From: Candidatus Izemoplasma sp. | GTDB taxonomy: Bacteria; Bacillota_I; Bacilli_A; Izemoplasmatales; Izemoplasmataceae | DNA length: 9,389 nucleotides | Reading direction: 5' to 3' | NCBI GenBank assembly: GCA_029939615.1 | Contig: JAOZSP010000047.1 | Span: 1 to 9,389 of the forward strand | Made by a program: the position numbers and the translations under genes | Notes under the pieces: generated by a model | What the model was told of the DNA's origin: nothing | The model's database searches: none | Seen by the model: only the letters and a program-made list of their open reading frames with translations | Shown: positions 6,861 to 9,389 of the stretch, piece after piece | Layout: each line of letters opens with the position of its first letter | Numbering within the stretch: position 1 is the stretch's first letter

Positions 6861-6892
6861 GGAAAGTATTAAGTTAAAAAGGCGGTTTTAAG

Positions 6893-8032
6893 ATGAAAAT
6901 TAGATATGCTATGGTCGGCGGAGACCTAGGTGCTTTTATTGGAGAAATCCACCGAAAAGCAATAAATCTTGCTGATGATGTTAAACTTGTTAGTGGTTGT
7001 TTTAGTCGTGATTATAACAAAAACAAGCAAACAGGTGAACACTACTTTATAGATGCTTCACGTATCTATAAAGATTACAAAACAATGGCTTTAGAAGAAG
7101 CTAAGAAAGAAGACAGACCTGACTTCATTGTTATTGTGACACCAAATAATACTCATTATAGTATTGCAAAAATATTTATGTTAAATGGGTTCAATATTGT
7201 TTGTGAAAAACCGTTGTGCTTCACAGTTTTAGAAGCACTCGAACTAGAAAAAATAGCCAAAGAGAATAACATCTTGTTTGGTGTTACATATACTTATACA
7301 GGATACTCAATGGTCAAGTATATGCAGCAATTAATTAAAGATGATAAAATCGGCAATATATTACAAGTATATGCTGAATACCCTCAAGATTGGTTAATTA
7401 GTGCTTTAAACAATGAAATATCAGGACCAGGACTAGAAATTTGGCGAATGAACAAAGAATTTTCCGGTATAACAAATGCAGTGGGTGATATTGGAACTCA
7501 TATAGAACAAACTGTAAAATATGTTACCGGACTAAAAATAAAAAGATTATTAGCTATTGTTAATCGTTTTGGATATGATTTAGATCTAAATGCTAATATA
7601 CTTGTAGAATACAATAATGGAGTAATAGGTAATTATTGGTGTAGCCAAATAGCCTTAGGACACCCAAATGGATTTAAAATTAGGGTCTATGGAAATAAAG
7701 GTTCTTTAACTTGGTTCCAAGAAACACCAGATTACTTAGAATTCGCAAATGCTGACGGTATAAAATCAAAACTTATTCGTGGTGCTAGCTATGTATATGG
7801 GAATTGCCTAAATGTTAATAAAACCCCAAAAGGACATCCCGAAGGCTATCATGAAGCATTTGCTAATATTTACAAAACATATGTAAAAGCATTAAGAAAG
7901 CAAAAAAATAATCAAACATTGTTACCCGAAGATCTTGATTTTCCTAATATTACTGATGGAGTTGAGGGAGTTAAATTCATTCACGCTGTAATAAAGAGTG
8001 ATAAAGATGATTCTGTTTGGATAAATCTTTAA
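6893..8032 (+). CDS. Gfo/Idh/MocA-family NAD(P)-dependent oxidoreductase
   Basis: This 379-residue cytoplasmic enzyme belongs to the family that oxidises or reduces sugars, inositols and their derivatives. The N-terminal Rossmann domain begins MVGGDLGAFIG (7-17), a form of the dinucleotide loop; it continues with VTPNNTH (82-88) and EKPL (105-108), in which K106 is the usual catalytic lysine. The C-terminal domain carries GDIGTH (198-203), giving the D199/H203 pair expected at the active site, and the strand GNKGSLTW (267-274). The start is set by ATG 6893 with AAAGGCGGT (6878-6886) upstream. It lies about 100 bases past the binding-protein gene, separated by a strong hairpin, so co-transcription would need readthrough or its own promoter, and I see no clear one. 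Its location suggests action on the imported sugar. The substrate is unknown. Confidence 0.9.
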   Translation: MKIRYAMVGGDLGAFIGEIHRKAINLADDVKLVSGCFSRDYNKNKQTGEHYFIDASRIYKDYKTMALEEAKKEDRPDFIVIVTPNNTHYSIAKIFMLNGFNIVCEKPLCFTVLEALELEKIAKENNILFGVTYTYTGYSMVKYMQQLIKDDKIGNILQVYAEYPQDWLISALNNEISGPGLEIWRMNKEFSGITNAVGDIGTHIEQTVKYVTGLKIKRLLAIVNRFGYDLDLNANILVEYNNGVIGNYWCSQIALGHPNGFKIRVYGNKGSLTWFQETPDYLEFANADGIKSKLIRGASYVYGNCLNVNKTPKGHPEGYHEAFANIYKTYVKALRKQKNNQTLLPEDLDFPNITDGVEGVKFIHAVIKSDKDDSVWINL

Positions 8033-8171
8033 TAAACGACATAAATCATGTGATTTTATGTTAAGAGAAAACAACGCTAAGATAAGTAAACGACTATTCA
8101 TATATTTCGTTATTTAGTGTATCCCTTTACTATCTACATTCAAGAAAGGTATTAATATCTATACCCAATAT
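8033..8171. other. Intergenic stretch with no supported gene
   Basis: This AT-rich gap follows the oxidoreductase stop. It holds a weak imperfect hairpin (ACATAAA 8039-8045 with TTTATGT 8055-8061, 9-base loop) and no credible coding frame with a ribosome binding site. Both flanking genes end here, so no promoter is expected. Confidence 0.6.
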
Positions 8172-8217
8172 AAAAGACCAATATATTAGTTCAATTAATA
8201 TATTGGTCTTTTCTTTT
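8172..8217. terminator. Bidirectional rho-independent terminator between convergent genes
   Basis: A perfect 17-bp stem pairs 8172-8188 with 8196-8212 around a 7-base loop (GTTCAAT). It has AAAA at its left foot and TTTTCTTTT at its right, so each strand ends the hairpin in a U-run. It serves the plus-strand oxidoreductase gene and the minus-strand permease gene, whose stop codon (8216-8218) overlaps its edge. Confidence 0.88.
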
Positions 8218-9388
8218 ATACTTGGTACATCTTCATTGCCTCTTGCAAAGACACTTTAGTAAGTCTACGTTTTGCTGCAAATGCTCCAGCATTGAAAATG
8301 GTTAAATAGATAACAACACTTAATACCGCGTGCCACCACTCAAACCTAAGTGGCATTAAGATACTATAGAACTGTCCCATATAAATCTCCATAATATAAA
8401 AACTGGCAATTGCTATTGGGATGCATATAACAAATATTATTACCCCGTATAAACTATATCCTCCTAAAATCATTTTATTGATTTCACGGTCATTAAATCC
8501 GATTACTTTAAATAATGAAATATTATAGAAGTTATCTTCAATCGTCATAACTGTTAAAATAAAAATTATTATTCCTCCAATAATGATTGAAGATATTACC
8601 ATTATGGAAATAAACAAACTAAAGAATTCTTGCATAGAGTCTGCTTGTTTAATTATATCCTCAGTACTAAGAACAACTAAATAATCATCACTATTCAACT
8701 CTGTTTCAGAGTATACAACATTATAAAAGTCAGGTGTATCAGTTAATAATTCTGATAATTCAGTTATCTCAACATATGCTTTTGTACCACTATACTCATA
8801 AGATATTGAAATAATTTCTAGTTCAAGTGATTCATCTCCAGTTTCTAAAGTTACAACATCTCCAACTTTAAAACCTTTTAATATTCTTAATGATTCTGTT
8901 ATTACTAATCCATCATTTAGATCACTCGTGATTTTATCACCTTTTTTATTAATTAGCGGATGTAAAACCGAAGATGAGTTTAATCCTGTTAAGATAATAT
9001 CTTCATCATCTAGTAAAGCACTTGGTAATTCAATTACTTTTTCCATCGTTCCCGATACTTCACAAGGTTCTATATAGTCGCAATACCCAATATATTCATG
9101 ATGAGTATTATCATAATAGTCGTAAACCATACGATCAAACATACCATTCATTGAAAAACTAAATAAGATTAGAAATGCCGCATAGAACATTCCAAATAAG
9201 AAAACAGTAAATTTAACAATATTACGATAAAGTAATAAATGTTTTAACTTAGAGGTAATCTTAAATCCTTTTAAGTATTTTACTACTCGTTTAGTAATAA
9301 AATTACTACTTGAAGTAACCTCAGGATTTAATAAAACAACTGGCTTCTGATTTAATAATCTTCTTACAACAAAGAAACTTAAACCTAA
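8216..9388 (-). CDS. FtsX/MacB-type ABC transporter permease, C-terminal part (5' end outside window)
   Basis: On the minus strand the frame is open to the right edge. There are 66 more codons upstream of the ATG at 9190, with no stop, so that ATG is internal and the gene is truncated by the window. The visible 390 residues begin with a cytoplasmic segment (LLNQKPVVLLNPE, then basic KLKHLLLYRN), typical of the linker before the second half of long FtsX-like proteins. Then come a membrane helix (about 57-80), an extracellular domain (about 80-250, with a close cysteine pair in YCDYIEPCE), and three helices (about 255-282, 308-334 and 352-372). The FtsX-domain motif NISLFKVIGFNDREINKM follows the first of these. 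Such permeases work with a separate ATPase in lipid or lipoprotein handling, peptide export or antimicrobial-peptide defence. No ATPase partner is visible, so the role is open. Confidence 0.88.
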   Translation of the reverse strand, partial: LGLSFFVVRRLLNQKPVVLLNPEVTSSSNFITKRVVKYLKGFKITSKLKHLLLYRNIVKFTVFLFGMFYAAFLILFSFSMNGMFDRMVYDYYDNTHHEYIGYCDYIEPCEVSGTMEKVIELPSALLDDEDIILTGLNSSSVLHPLINKKGDKITSDLNDGLVITESLRILKGFKVGDVVTLETGDESLELEIISISYEYSGTKAYVEITELSELLTDTPDFYNVVYSETELNSDDYLVVLSTEDIIKQADSMQEFFSLFISIMVISSIIIGGIIIFILTVMTIEDNFYNISLFKVIGFNDREINKMILGGYSLYGVIIFVICIPIAIASFYIMEIYMGQFYSILMPLRFEWWHAVLSVVIYLTIFNAGAFAAKRRLTKVSLQEAMKMYQV

Positions 9389-9389
9389 T

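Noticed and set aside
8039..8061. Terminator or RNA element just after the oxidoreductase stop
   Set aside because: It has a 7-bp, almost all-AT stem with a 9-base loop and no T-tract. The far stronger hairpin at 8172-8212 explains termination.
8216..9190. FtsX-like permease starting at ATG 9190
   Set aside because: That ATG lies within a membrane helix, and the frame continues 66 codons upstream to the window edge with family-like sequence.
1..9389. CRISPR arrays, tRNA or rRNA genes, insertion sequences, phage genes or toxin-antitoxin pairs
   Set aside because: I found no spaced direct repeats, tRNA-like cloverleaf sequences, transposase motifs or phage genes; the window is filled by sensory, transport and metabolic genes.

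Overview
The window is AT-rich DNA from a low-GC Gram-positive or wall-less relative (Bacillota, possibly an Acholeplasma/Izemoplasma-like lineage). Reasons: A/T-dominated codon use, two lipobox lipoproteins, strong AGGAGG-type ribosome binding sites, a TTG start, and intrinsic terminators. Every tryptophan I checked is TGG, and I noticed no internal TGA in the genes, so nothing suggests the mycoplasma code. The species cannot be named from this window.

Layout. (1) 1-2397, plus strand: the 3' part of a YesM/LytS-type sensor histidine kinase, open through the left edge. It is followed, with an ATGA overlap, by a lipoprotein of the galactose/glucose-binding (MglB) family. A terminator at 2414-2460 closes this unit. 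(2) 2463-6793, plus strand: a monosaccharide ABC transporter of the ChvE/MmsAB type, in the order ATPase, permease, binding protein. A cre-like operator half-buried in a putative promoter precedes it, and a 17-bp hairpin follows it. (3) 6893-8032, plus strand: a Gfo/Idh/MocA-family NAD(P)-dependent oxidoreductase. (4) 8216-9388, minus strand: the C-terminal part of an FtsX/MacB-type ABC permease running off the right edge. It converges on gene (3) across a bidirectional terminator.

Working model (inference). The MglB-like lipoprotein keeps the galactose/glucose pocket and calcium site but has no transporter partner of its own here. It is translationally coupled to the histidine kinase, so it probably acts as the kinase's sugar sensor, as XylFII does for LytS in clostridia. 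The kinase, through a response regulator outside the window, would control the neighbouring ChvE-type importer. The oxidoreductase could then act on the imported sugar or a derivative. The FtsX-like protein looks unrelated. The parts are individually familiar. The less ordinary points are the dedicated sugar-sensing pair, a coiled-coil tail on the permease, and the regulatory DNA around 2461-2515 and 5540-5591.
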